A stretch of 64,000 nucleotides of DNA from CAYZXT01 sp964482515 (lineage in GTDB: Bacteria > Elusimicrobiota > Elusimicrobia > FEN-1173): positions 171,622 through 235,621 of the forward strand of contig CAYZXT010000001.1 in NCBI GenBank assembly GCA_964482515.1, in the 5' to 3' direction. The notes beneath the pieces are model-generated. The model searched no databases. It was not told the DNA's origin and saw nothing but the letters and a program-made list of their open reading frames with translations. This document shows, one piece after another, positions 7,187 through 15,515 of the stretch. The translations under genes were made by a program, and so were the position numbers. Numbering within the stretch: position 1 is the stretch's first letter; each line of letters starts with the position of its first letter.

Positions 7187-9958
7187 ATGCAGGCCACCGA
7201 AACCGTTCCCGAACGCCATCCTTCCAATTACTTAGCGGATTTTTTTTCGCGCCTGGTCGGCTACAGCCTTCCCGTCGTTTATTTCCTCGTCACCGTTTCC
7301 TTCTATTTAAGGACCTACGATTCCGCCCAGATTAAAATCACCCTGACCCAGATCGGCTGCACCATGGTGATCCTGTTTTGGTTCGCCCAACTAATCCTGG
7401 AAAAGCGCTGGCCGCTCCGGAAGGACGACCTGCTGCTCGCCGCGCCTTTCCTGGCGTCGCTGCTTTCGGGCACGGTATCGTTCCTGCAATCCTCTTTCCT
7501 CGCCGGCAGCGTGGACGAATACATCCGCCGCGTGCTTTACGTGTTCATGGCCCTGATCGTCATCGTCGAGTTCCGCGGCTGGGACCGCCACCGCCGCCTC
7601 ATGCGCTGGTTCCTGGCGGCCTTCGGCGTGGTGGTGTTCTACGGGTTCGTTCAGTTCTTCGACACGCGGCTTTTCCCGCCGGGCCAGGGAATGGGCATCG
7701 ATCCCTTCGTCTGGCGCTACGCCTTCGGGCTGCGTCCGTTCTCCAGCTTCGGCAACCCCAACTTCTACGGCAATTTCCTGGTGCTGATCACGCCCATCGT
7801 GCTGGCGATGTATCTGAGCCGGGGCGGGCAGATCCTGCGCCCCTACGCGCTCATCGGCCTTTTGATCTTTGTGGTCTTCGGCACGGACAAACTCTTCACG
7901 GGCGTATTCGGCAGCATCGACGCCGCGACGCGCGTTTGGATCGAGGTCGGCCTGGTCGCGGGCCTGGCCCTCTCGGCCGGTCTGGTGTGGTGGAAGACGC
8001 CGGGCGCCGGCGCTTCGGGCATGCTGATCTTCCTGGGCGCGCTCTTCGTCAACCTGTACGCCACGGAAACAAAGGGCGCCTGGCTGGGTTTCACCGCGTC
8101 CCTGATCGGCACCACGGTCCTGGTCGGGTTTTTCTTCCTGGGGGAGAACGCGGGCCGGCTGGCGAAGCGGCTGTTCGCCGTGGCCCTCATCGCCGCCGTC
8201 GTCGGCGCGAGCGTGGTGTTCTATTATTCGCGGCGCCGCATCAATTCCGTCAACTTCCGGATCTTCACCTGGATCGGGACCTGGGAAATGATCCGCGACC
8301 AACCCATCCTCGGCACCGGCATCGGATCGTTCAAGTGGACCTATCCGGCCTACCGCCGCCCGCAGATCATCCAGATCGAAGGGAAGTCCAACACCGAGAC
8401 CGACCACGCGGAGGACGAGTACCTCGAGGTTTGGTTCGACGAAGGCATCGTCGGCATCGGGATTTTCTTCTGGCTGATCCTGATGGTGAGCGTGTTGGGC
8501 GTCCGCGCCCTCAAGACGCTGACCAAGCAGACGGCCCAGGGGCCGCCCGGGACCAAGCACGGCGAGCGCGCTTTCAGCATCCTGGCGTTCCTGGCCGCCT
8601 ACTGGGGCGGGCTCGTGCATTGGCTGATGGACGTTTCCATCCGCTTCGTTTCATCGGGCATTTATTCGTTCCTGTTGCCCGGCCTGGTGGTGAGCCTCGC
8701 GCGCAACCGTATCCCGGTGCGGCAGGACCCGCCTTCCTCCCTGGACCGTTGGGTGCGGCTCGGCCTCGTGGTCTTTTGGGCCGCGACGCTGTTAAGCTTT
8801 CAGATGAGCTTCGTCCCCGTGCTGGCCTGCTGCGGCGCCCTCTGGCTGCTGGGGGAAGTGCTGGAGATCCGCCTGACGCCCGAAGCCGCGTCCCCGTCCG
8901 AGACCGCGCCGGCGTCCGACCTTTTGCAGGAGGGACTGCGCGCCACGCGGGTTTGGCAGTTCGCCGCCATCCTGGCCGTGGCCGCGCTGTGGGGCTACGG
9001 GTTCAACGTGTTCCGGAATTTCTTCATGGCCGACGTCAACCACAACATCGCCATCTTCTTTTCCAAGCAGGGCATCTGGGCCAAGTCCCCCGAGTTCGAC
9101 GCCGCCGTGGCGGGCTTTCCGCCGGACATGCAGCGCGAGTACAAGGACATTGGCGGCGCCGTCGAGCATTACGAAACCGTGGTGCGGCTGAACCCCTTCT
9201 TCCCCATGGCGCGCTATTTCATCGGCAACGTCTACAACGACTGGGGTTCGACGGTCTATTCCCAAAGCGTGGACGCCCGCCAGAAGGGCAACACGGCCCA
9301 GGCCGACGCGCTGCAGAAACGGGCCGAGGACATGTGGCGCAAGGCCATCGCCACCTACGACCGCGTAAAAAAGTTTGCGCCGAACTATGTCCAGACCCAC
9401 CACCAGGTGGGATTGGTGTATCTGAAGATGGGCGACATGGCGCGCACGCTCGGCCAGGAGGACAAGGCGAAAGAGCATTGGGCGAACGCCCTGAAAAATT
9501 TCGAGCTCTACCGCCAGCTCGACCCCGTCTTCCCGCCGAACCATTACCGCATGGCCTACGTGCACTATTCCCTGCAGGACTACGATAAAGCCGAGGCGGC
9601 TTACCTGGGCGCGCTTCCCTACAACAAGATGACGCCGGACCGCAACGCGGAAACCTATTCGAACCTCGGGCGGCTGGCCTACATCCAGCTGGCGAACAAA
9701 TATCCCAACGCGAAGCAATGGCCGAAGGATTCGCCGGAATTCAAGAAGACGATCGAGTATTACAAGCTGGCCGTCTCGGAAGCCGAACGGGCCCAGGGCG
9801 TCAACGGCTCGGACCGCTGGGCGATGGATTCATTGAAGGGGATGGCGCTGCTGTACTCGCGGGCGGACATGGAGAAGGAAGCCGTTGAGATTTGGCACAA
9901 GATCCGCGCCCTCAACCCCGAGGACCCGGATGTGAAGAGAGTCTTCGGCATCAAATGA
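7187..9958 (+). CDS. O-antigen ligase/polymerase-like membrane protein with TPR domain (first copy)
   Basis: A 923-residue protein with many hydrophobic segments over about residues 20-600, then a soluble TPR region (about 655-920). The Wzy_C/O-antigen-ligase signature is present: SSFGNPNFYGNF (about 185) and the large loop with GTGIGSFKWTYPAYRR (about 375) followed by DHAEDEYLEVWFDEGIVG (about 405). Such enzymes transfer or polymerise lipid-linked glycans on the periplasmic side; TPRs may recruit acceptors or partners. The stop overlaps the ATG of the next, similar gene. A weak promoter-like TTGTCA and TAGATA pair lies at 7149-7178. Ligase, polymerase or protein O-oligosaccharyltransferase activity cannot be distinguished by eye. 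Confidence 0.82.
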   Translation: MQATETVPERHPSNYLADFFSRLVGYSLPVVYFLVTVSFYLRTYDSAQIKITLTQIGCTMVILFWFAQLILEKRWPLRKDDLLLAAPFLASLLSGTVSFLQSSFLAGSVDEYIRRVLYVFMALIVIVEFRGWDRHRRLMRWFLAAFGVVVFYGFVQFFDTRLFPPGQGMGIDPFVWRYAFGLRPFSSFGNPNFYGNFLVLITPIVLAMYLSRGGQILRPYALIGLLIFVVFGTDKLFTGVFGSIDAATRVWIEVGLVAGLALSAGLVWWKTPGAGASGMLIFLGALFVNLYATETKGAWLGFTASLIGTTVLVGFFFLGENAGRLAKRLFAVALIAAVVGASVVFYYSRRRINSVNFRIFTWIGTWEMIRDQPILGTGIGSFKWTYPAYRRPQIIQIEGKSNTETDHAEDEYLEVWFDEGIVGIGIFFWLILMVSVLGVRALKTLTKQTAQGPPGTKHGERAFSILAFLAAYWGGLVHWLMDVSIRFVSSGIYSFLLPGLVVSLARNRIPVRQDPPSSLDRWVRLGLVVFWAATLLSFQMSFVPVLACCGALWLLGEVLEIRLTPEAASPSETAPASDLLQEGLRATRVWQFAAILAVAALWGYGFNVFRNFFMADVNHNIAIFFSKQGIWAKSPEFDAAVAGFPPDMQREYKDIGGAVEHYETVVRLNPFFPMARYFIGNVYNDWGSTVYSQSVDARQKGNTAQADALQKRAEDMWRKAIATYDRVKKFAPNYVQTHHQVGLVYLKMGDMARTLGQEDKAKEHWANALKNFELYRQLDPVFPPNHYRMAYVHYSLQDYDKAEAAYLGALPYNKMTPDRNAETYSNLGRLAYIQLANKYPNAKQWPKDSPEFKKTIEYYKLAVSEAERAQGVNGSDRWAMDSLKGMALLYSRADMEKEAVEIWHKIRALNPEDPDVKRVFGIK

Positions 9959-12390
9959 ACCGCCCGCTTCGCCCGCCCGCGATCCTGTTCTGGGTCCTGG
10001 CGGCCATGCATCTCGTCTGTCCCCTGCTTTTTTTCACCGACCTCACCCGCAATCCCTACATCACGCAGATCGCGCTGCTGAACGGCGGCGTTTGGCTCAT
10101 GGTCCTGATCTACACGGTGGACGCCCTGCGCCAGGGACGGTTCACGTTCTGGCGGACGCCCCTCGACGTGCCGCTCGTTTTGTTCTTGGCGGCGGCGCTC
10201 CTGTCCTGGGGGTTGTCCTGGATCGACCATCCGCCCTTTCGTCTGCCGATCTGGAACGAAGGTTCTCGGGTCACGCTTTTCCTGATCGTGAACGGCTTGC
10301 TGGTCTACTGGTTTTCCGCGCAGCTGAAGGACCCGGTATGGGACCGGCGTCTGCGGTTCGCGGTCCTGTTCGTGGGCTTCGCGGCCGGCGGCTACGGCAT
10401 ATTGCAATACATGGGCGTGGAGTTCATCTGGCCCCAGGCCCTCAACCCCTACAGCGGCCGTCCGGTGTCCAGCTTCGGCAATCCCAACTTCCTCTCCTCC
10501 TATATGATCATGCTTCTGCCCCTCTGCCTGGCCCAGGGCCTCGAGGCGAAAACTTCTTTTGAGCGCTGGGGGGCGACGGCGCTCTTCCTGCTGTTTTCCG
10601 GCTCCGTGATCTCCACCTTCACCCGGTCGTCCTGGATCGGCGGAGCGGCGGGCGTGCTGATGTTCGCTTTCTTCGCGCGGCGGCAGTGGAAGAAGCACAA
10701 AGCCTGGGCGCTGGGCGCGGTCCTGGCGGCGGTGCTGCTGGCGGGCTTCTGGCCGTCGAGTCCCCTGGCTGGGCGCTCGACCCGTCCCCTGGACCGGTTG
10801 ACGGAACTGTACCGCGGCGTCACCACGGAAAAATCCTACGGTTCCTGGCACCAGCGCCTGCTGATCTGGTCCTGCGCCCTGGACATGGTGAAGGAACGGC
10901 CCATCGTCGGAAAGGGCTGGGGATGTTTCGAGCTCTTTTATCCTTTTTACCAGGGCGCTTACCTGACGGACGACGTCTTCCGGACCTTCCGCACCCACGC
11001 CAACAACGCCCACAACCTCCTCATGGAGTTTTGGTCCCAGACGGGTTTCCTCGGACTAGGGATTTTCCTGTGGATATGTTTCCTCTTCTTCGAACTGGCC
11101 CGGCGCCGGATCCCGGCGGTCCCCGAAAGCGAGCGCCTGCCGGCCTGGGCCTTCCTCTCGGCCGGCGCGGCGATGCTCGTGGACAATTTCTTCGGCAACG
11201 TCTCGCTGTTCTTCGCCGTGCCCGCGTTCCTGTTCTTCTGGATGATGGGAAGCCTGGGCCGTACCCTCTCTCCGTCGGACGTGCGCGTCGTTCCGTCCCG
11301 GGGATGGAAATCGCTGGTCGTTTGCGCGGCGCTGGTTTTGGTTTCGCTGTGGGGGATCGGCCACGCCTACCGCTACTGGCGGTCGGAGGTGGATTATTTC
11401 AGCGGCTTCAAAAAAGCCAAGCAGGGCACGCTGAAGGATTCCATCGACGTTCTGGAAAAATCCGTGGCGGTGCGCCGCTGGGAAGTGAACACCAACTATG
11501 AGCTCGCCAACGCCTACGCCCGCCAATCGCGCTGGGCCTCCGATAACCGCCTGCCGTCCGAAGCCAAGGCGTACGCGGAGAAGGCCCTCTGGGCCTACGA
11601 CGAGGCTCTCGCCGCCAACGCGGGGTACGACGAAATATATTTCAACCGCGGCACCATGCAGAACCATATGGGGAAACGGGACGAGGCGGTGCTGAGCTAC
11701 CGCATGTCGATCCTGATCAATCCTCTGAACGCCGAAGCCTACAAGGCCCTGGGGAACCTCTACCTATCGCGCGAGGAAGACATGCCGCGGGCCATCGAGC
11801 TTTTCAGCCGCGCGCTGTTTTTCTTCCCCCGGGACCGCGACCTTTGGAACAACCTGGGCTTTCTCTACACGCGCTCCAAGGAAAACCAAAAGGCCCTGGA
11901 CGCCTTCGTCGGCGCCCTGAAGGTGGACCCCCATTTCGACCTGGCCTGGAAGAATTTCCTGATCGCCCTTCACGCCCTGGGGATCAAAGACCATCCCATG
12001 CTGAAGCTGCCCGATCTTTGGGCGGAGATGCAGAAGGCGATTGATCAAAACCGGCTGCCCGCGGCCCGCCGCGCCGCCGAAGAGCTGGCGAAGCTTGCGC
12101 CGGAAAGCGTGGAGGTCCACCTGCTTTTGGCCAACATCTGCGCGCGGAGCAACGCTCCCGACGCGGCCCTCGGGAATTACCGGAAGGTGATCGCCTGGGA
12201 GCCCGGCCATGGGGAGGCGCGCCTGAACATGGGGAAAGTGCTCCTGACCCAGGGCCGGAAGGCGGAGGCCGCGCAGCTTTTCCACGCGTTGTCTCTGGAG
12301 CGACCCCAAGACCAGGAAGTCCGGCAACTCCTCCTCGCGGCCGGTCCCGCCGCCTTGCCTTTACAGCCCAAAAACGATCTAGTAGAATGA
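9955..12390 (+). CDS. O-antigen ligase/polymerase-like membrane protein with TPR domain (second copy)
   Basis: An 811-residue paralogue of the preceding protein. Membrane segments occupy about residues 5-470. SSFGNPNFLSSYMIM (about 171), GKGWGCFELFYPFYQ (about 318) and THANNAHNLLMEFWSQTGFLG (about 345) match the ligase signature and include the usual H-x-x-N-x-x-H-N type loop. The C-terminal third (about 480-811) is a TPR array. The ATG at 9955 overlaps the upstream TGA (ATGA), which fixes the start and implies coupled translation. Its 3' end carries the promoter of the yebC-ruvCAB operon. Function in glycan polymerisation or transfer is inferred from the family. Confidence 0.82.
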   Translation: MNRPLRPPAILFWVLAAMHLVCPLLFFTDLTRNPYITQIALLNGGVWLMVLIYTVDALRQGRFTFWRTPLDVPLVLFLAAALLSWGLSWIDHPPFRLPIWNEGSRVTLFLIVNGLLVYWFSAQLKDPVWDRRLRFAVLFVGFAAGGYGILQYMGVEFIWPQALNPYSGRPVSSFGNPNFLSSYMIMLLPLCLAQGLEAKTSFERWGATALFLLFSGSVISTFTRSSWIGGAAGVLMFAFFARRQWKKHKAWALGAVLAAVLLAGFWPSSPLAGRSTRPLDRLTELYRGVTTEKSYGSWHQRLLIWSCALDMVKERPIVGKGWGCFELFYPFYQGAYLTDDVFRTFRTHANNAHNLLMEFWSQTGFLGLGIFLWICFLFFELARRRIPAVPESERLPAWAFLSAGAAMLVDNFFGNVSLFFAVPAFLFFWMMGSLGRTLSPSDVRVVPSRGWKSLVVCAALVLVSLWGIGHAYRYWRSEVDYFSGFKKAKQGTLKDSIDVLEKSVAVRRWEVNTNYELANAYARQSRWASDNRLPSEAKAYAEKALWAYDEALAANAGYDEIYFNRGTMQNHMGKRDEAVLSYRMSILINPLNAEAYKALGNLYLSREEDMPRAIELFSRALFFFPRDRDLWNNLGFLYTRSKENQKALDAFVGALKVDPHFDLAWKNFLIALHALGIKDHPMLKLPDLWAEMQKAIDQNRLPAARRAAEELAKLAPESVEVHLLLANICARSNAPDAALGNYRKVIAWEPGHGEARLNMGKVLLTQGRKAEAAQLFHALSLERPQDQEVRQLLLAAGPAALPLQPKNDLVE
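12360..12388 (+). promoter_or_regulatory. Sigma-70-like promoter for yebC-ruvCAB
   Basis: TTTACA (12360-12365) and TAGAAT (12383-12388) are separated by 17 bases. The -10 touches the stop codon of the upstream gene, and the yebC ATG is about 60 bases downstream. Each hexamer matches consensus at five of six positions. Confidence 0.65.
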
Positions 12391-12448
12391 AAATCGTCGT
12401 CGGCGGCCATGGCCGTCCGGCGATAAAATCCATTTAAGGGAGACATCC

Positions 12449-13201
12449 ATGTCGGGTCATTCGCGCTGGGCGGGTATTAAACATAAGAAGGGCGCTGCCG
12501 ATGCGAAGCGCGGAAAGATTTTCACCCGGATCGTGCGCGAACTGTCCATCGCGGCCAAGATCGGCGGCGGCAGCCCGGACAACAACCCCCGGCTCCGCAA
12601 GGCCATCGATGACGCCAAGGCCGCCAACATGCCCTCGGACAACGTCAAGAAGGCCATCGCCCGCGGCACCGGCGAGATCCCGGGCGTGGTGTACGAGGAA
12701 GTCTCCTACGAAGGCTACGGCCCGGGCGGCGCGGCCGTTTATCTGACCGGCACCACCGACAACCGCAACCGCACTTCCTCCGAAATCCGCAAGATTTTCA
12801 GCAGCCACAACGGCAACCTCGGCGCGCCCGGCAGCGTGGCCTGGATTTTCCAGTTCAAGGGCTATATTTCCGTCGACAAAAAGTCCTGGCCGGACGAGGA
12901 GAAACTGATGGGCCTCGCCATCGACGCCGGCAGCGAGGACTTCAGGTCCGACGATGAGGAAGTCTACGAGATCATCACGGCGCCCGCCGATTACGACAAG
13001 GTCAAGGCCGCCCTGGACGGCGCCAAGGTCCCGATGTCGACCGCGGAATTGACCATGCTTCCGAACACCTACGTGAAAGTCACCGGGTCGGAGGCCGAGC
13101 AGACCATGGCCCTGCTGGGCGAGCTGGAAGATTATGACGACGTCAAAGAAGTCTTCACCAACGCCGACATCCCCAAGGACGTCGCGGAAAAAGTTGGGTG
13201 A
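12449..13201 (+). CDS. yebC: YebC/PmpR-family DNA-binding protein (probable translation/transcription factor)
   Basis: A 250-residue member of the YebC family, full length. It starts MSGHSRWAGIKHKKGAADAK, the hallmark N-terminus, and includes NNPRLRKAIDDAKAANMP (about residues 47-64) and the EVSYEGYGPGG segment. The acidic C-terminus ends with VKEVFTNADIP, also conserved. Members act as transcription regulators or relieve ribosome stalling at proline tracts. It starts an operon, with AAGGGAG as the ribosome site, and overlaps ruvC by four bases, an arrangement widespread in bacteria. Confidence 0.96.
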   Translation: MSGHSRWAGIKHKKGAADAKRGKIFTRIVRELSIAAKIGGGSPDNNPRLRKAIDDAKAANMPSDNVKKAIARGTGEIPGVVYEEVSYEGYGPGGAAVYLTGTTDNRNRTSSEIRKIFSSHNGNLGAPGSVAWIFQFKGYISVDKKSWPDEEKLMGLAIDAGSEDFRSDDEEVYEIITAPADYDKVKAALDGAKVPMSTAELTMLPNTYVKVTGSEAEQTMALLGELEDYDDVKEVFTNADIPKDVAEKVG

Positions 13202-13770
13202 AAATCCTCGGCATTGATCCGGGCATAGCAACCACCGGCTGGGGCCTGGTGGAGAAGACCCCGCCCGACCGTTTCCGCATGCTGGCCAACGGCTGTTTCC
13301 TGACGGCGGCCCGCCAACCCATCGCCCTCCGCCTCCAACTCCTCGCCAACCAATTGCGCGACCTCGTGAACGCCGAGAAACCCGCGGCCGTCGCCATCGA
13401 AGAACTTTATTTTTCCAAGGAAAGCGGCAGCGCGGCCGCCGTGGGCCACGCGCGCGGCGCGATCCTGCTCGTGCTCCAGGATATGGGCCTGCCGATCTTC
13501 GAATACAACCCGCGCCAGGTGAAGATTGCCCTGACGGGGTACGGTTCCGCCGATAAATTCCAGATGCAGCACATGGTGACGCGATTGTTGAACTTGAAAG
13601 CCATCCCCAAACCCGACGACGCGGCCGACGCCCTCGCCATCGCCCTCTGCCACCTCAACACGCTGCCCCTCGCCTCCGCCCAGAAGCGCGGGCGGTGGAT
13701 GGAAACCCTTCAGGTACGGGAATCGGAAGAACTCAAACGCCGTATCGAGGCGGCGCGGGGGAAATCATGA
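13198..13770 (+). CDS. ruvC: Holliday junction resolvase RuvC
   Basis: A 190-residue RuvC. It has LGIDPGIATTGWG at the N-terminus (first catalytic Asp), AIEELYFSKESGSAAAVGHARG (Glu, given here as one run of family motif around residues 66-87 with key EE), YGSADKFQMQHMV, and the C-terminal KPDDAADALAIALCH with the last acidic pair. RuvC nicks four-way junctions as a dimer in the RuvABC complex. The GTG start overlaps the yebC TGA. The C-terminus runs about 20 residues past the usual end and overlaps ruvA by four bases. Confidence 0.96.
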   Translation: MKILGIDPGIATTGWGLVEKTPPDRFRMLANGCFLTAARQPIALRLQLLANQLRDLVNAEKPAAVAIEELYFSKESGSAAAVGHARGAILLVLQDMGLPIFEYNPRQVKIALTGYGSADKFQMQHMVTRLLNLKAIPKPDDAADALAIALCHLNTLPLASAQKRGRWMETLQVRESEELKRRIEAARGKS

Positions 13771-14378
13771 TCGCCAGCATGCGGGGGACGCTTTTGGAAA
13801 AGAGGGACGAAGCCGCGGTCGTGGAAGCGGGCGGCATTGGTTATGAAGTCTCGCTCAGCCCTTCCATCGTCGCGCAGCTGCCGGCCCCGGGGGAAGAGGT
13901 TTTGCTTTTCATCGCCGAGTCCACGGCCATGTACGGCGGCGGCACCACGCTCTACGGGTTTTTGAAGGCCGAGGAACGGCAGATTTTCAACGTGATGCGG
14001 GACAAGGTCCCGGGAACGGGCGCGAAAAAGGCCATGGAGTTTCTGGACAAGGCGTCGAAGTCCCTGCCGGATTTCCGCCGCGCCGTTCTGGACAAGGATG
14101 CGCGCGCCCTCACGACCGTTTTCGGCTTTTCGACGAAGACAGCGGAGAAGATCGTGGCCGGCCTGCAGAACGCCCTGGGCGACATTCCGTTGATCGCGGG
14201 GACCGGGCGTCGGAGCTCATCGCCTTTCGAGGAAACGATCCAGGGTTTGGTGAGCCTGGGCTACAAGGAACCCGTTTCGCGCCAGGCCGCGGAAAGCGCC
14301 CGCGCGGCGCTGGGCGGCGATTCCACCGCTCAGGACATGATCCGCGAGGCATTGAGGCATCTTTCAGGAAGAAGTTAA
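13767..14378 (+). CDS. ruvA: Holliday junction branch migration protein RuvA
   Basis: A 203-residue RuvA. The N-terminal OB domain starts MIASMRGTLLEKRDEAAVVE, domain II carries two helix-hairpin-helix motifs (VPGTGAKKAMEFL near residue 81 and GFSTKTAEKIVAGL near 117), and the C-terminal domain III (about 150-200) binds RuvB. The second hairpin reads GFS where GIG is common, a mild divergence. The start is set by the ATGA overlap with ruvC. A REPIN element separates it from ruvB. Confidence 0.94.
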   Translation: MIASMRGTLLEKRDEAAVVEAGGIGYEVSLSPSIVAQLPAPGEEVLLFIAESTAMYGGGTTLYGFLKAEERQIFNVMRDKVPGTGAKKAMEFLDKASKSLPDFRRAVLDKDARALTTVFGFSTKTAEKIVAGLQNALGDIPLIAGTGRRSSSPFEETIQGLVSLGYKEPVSRQAAESARAALGGDSTAQDMIREALRHLSGRS

Positions 14379-14379
14379 T

Positions 14380-14443
14380 CGTCTCCCCGGCGAAAGCCGG
14401 GGTCCAGTTAGCTTTCTGGATTCCGGCTTTCGCCGGAATGACG
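14380..14443. repeat. REPIN-like pair of inverted REP elements
   Basis: The left unit (14380-14407, CGTC to CCAG) and the right unit (14416-14443, CTGG to GACG) are inverted copies separated by eight bases. Each folds into its own hairpin, and the two can also pair with each other. The left stem is CCCCGGC/GCCGGGG and the right is TTCCGGC/GCCGGAA, so stem differences are compensated. The right unit is identical to 2862-2889. It sits in the only real gap in ruvC-ruvA-ruvB. Confidence 0.82.
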
Positions 14444-14459
14444 GCATAAGGAAAATTTT

Positions 14460-15503
14460 ATGACTAAAATCGATGAAAACGAATTCCCTCGGGCGGTGTC
14501 GGCCGCCGTTCTGCCCGAGGAAGCGGTGGTGGACTCCGCCCTGAGGCCGCAGTCCCTGGACGAGTTCGTCGGCCAGGAGAAGCTGAAGGACAATTTGAAG
14601 GTCTTCATCGAAGCGGCCAAAAAACGCAAGGAGCCCCTGGACCACTGCCTTTTCTCCGCGCCCCCCGGCTTGGGGAAAACCACGCTGGCCCACATCATCG
14701 CCAAGGAAATGGGCGTGAACCTGCGCCAGACGTCCGGGCCAGTGCTCGAGCGCGTCGGCGACCTGGCCGCCATCCTCACGAACCTCGGCGAAGGCGACAT
14801 CTTTTTTATCGACGAGATCCACCGCCTGAACCACGTGGTGGAGGAGGCGCTTTATCCGGCCATGGAGGATTACGCGCTGGACATCATCATCGGTCAGGGA
14901 CCCTCGGCCAAGACCATCAAACTGCCGCTGCCGCGCTTCACTCTCGTCGGCGCCACGACGCGCGCGGGGCTTTTGACCGGACCGCTGCGCGACCGTTTCG
15001 GCATCGTGGCGCAGCTGGAGTTTTATGAAGACAAGGATTTGCTCCAGATCGTGAAACGCTCCTGCGGGATTTTATCCACGCCGCTGGAGGACGAAGCGGG
15101 CCGCGAGATCGCCCGCCGCTCCCGAGGTACGCCCCGCATCGCCAACCGCCTGCTCCGCCGCGTGCGCGATTTCGCGGAGGTGAAGTCCGGCGGGCGCATC
15201 GACATGAAGGTGACGCGCCACGCCCTCGACGCCTTGGAAGTGGACGCCCTGGGTTTGGACGCGTCGGACCGCCGCATCCTCGCCGCCATCATCGAGAAGT
15301 TCAACGGCGGGCCCGTCGGGGTGGACACCATCGCCGTGGCGGTGAGCGAAGAGCGCGACACCGTAGAAGACGTCTACGAACCCTATCTGATCAAAGGCGG
15401 TTTTTTAGCCCGCACGCCCCGCGGGCGCGTCGCCACGGCCCTGGCCTACACCCATCTCGGAAAGACGCCTCCCAAGAATCTCCAGCCGAACGATCTCTTT
15501 TAA
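14460..15503 (+). CDS. ruvB: Holliday junction branch migration ATPase RuvB
   Basis: A 347-residue RuvB. AAA+ motifs are in order: LRPQSLDEFVGQEKLKDNL (about 27-45), Walker A PPGLGKTTLAH (about 66), Walker B FFIDEIHRLN (about 116), sensor 1 TLVGATTRAG (about 162), and the arginine finger region GPLRDRFG. The C-terminal winged helix includes the conserved EPYLIKGGFLARTPRGR. The hexamer drives branch migration with RuvA. The gene begins 17 bases after the REPIN, so the element lies in the leader or intercistronic RNA. Confidence 0.97.
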   Translation: MTKIDENEFPRAVSAAVLPEEAVVDSALRPQSLDEFVGQEKLKDNLKVFIEAAKKRKEPLDHCLFSAPPGLGKTTLAHIIAKEMGVNLRQTSGPVLERVGDLAAILTNLGEGDIFFIDEIHRLNHVVEEALYPAMEDYALDIIIGQGPSAKTIKLPLPRFTLVGATTRAGLLTGPLRDRFGIVAQLEFYEDKDLLQIVKRSCGILSTPLEDEAGREIARRSRGTPRIANRLLRRVRDFAEVKSGGRIDMKVTRHALDALEVDALGLDASDRRILAAIIEKFNGGPVGVDTIAVAVSEERDTVEDVYEPYLIKGGFLARTPRGRVATALAYTHLGKTPPKNLQPNDLF

Positions 15504-15515
15504 TTACTCCATCCC

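Noticed and set aside
7378..9588. A 736-codon second plus-strand frame inside the first ligase/TPR gene
   Set aside because: The product is an Arg/Pro/Gly-rich shadow with no ribosome site; the main frame carries the ligase and TPR motifs.
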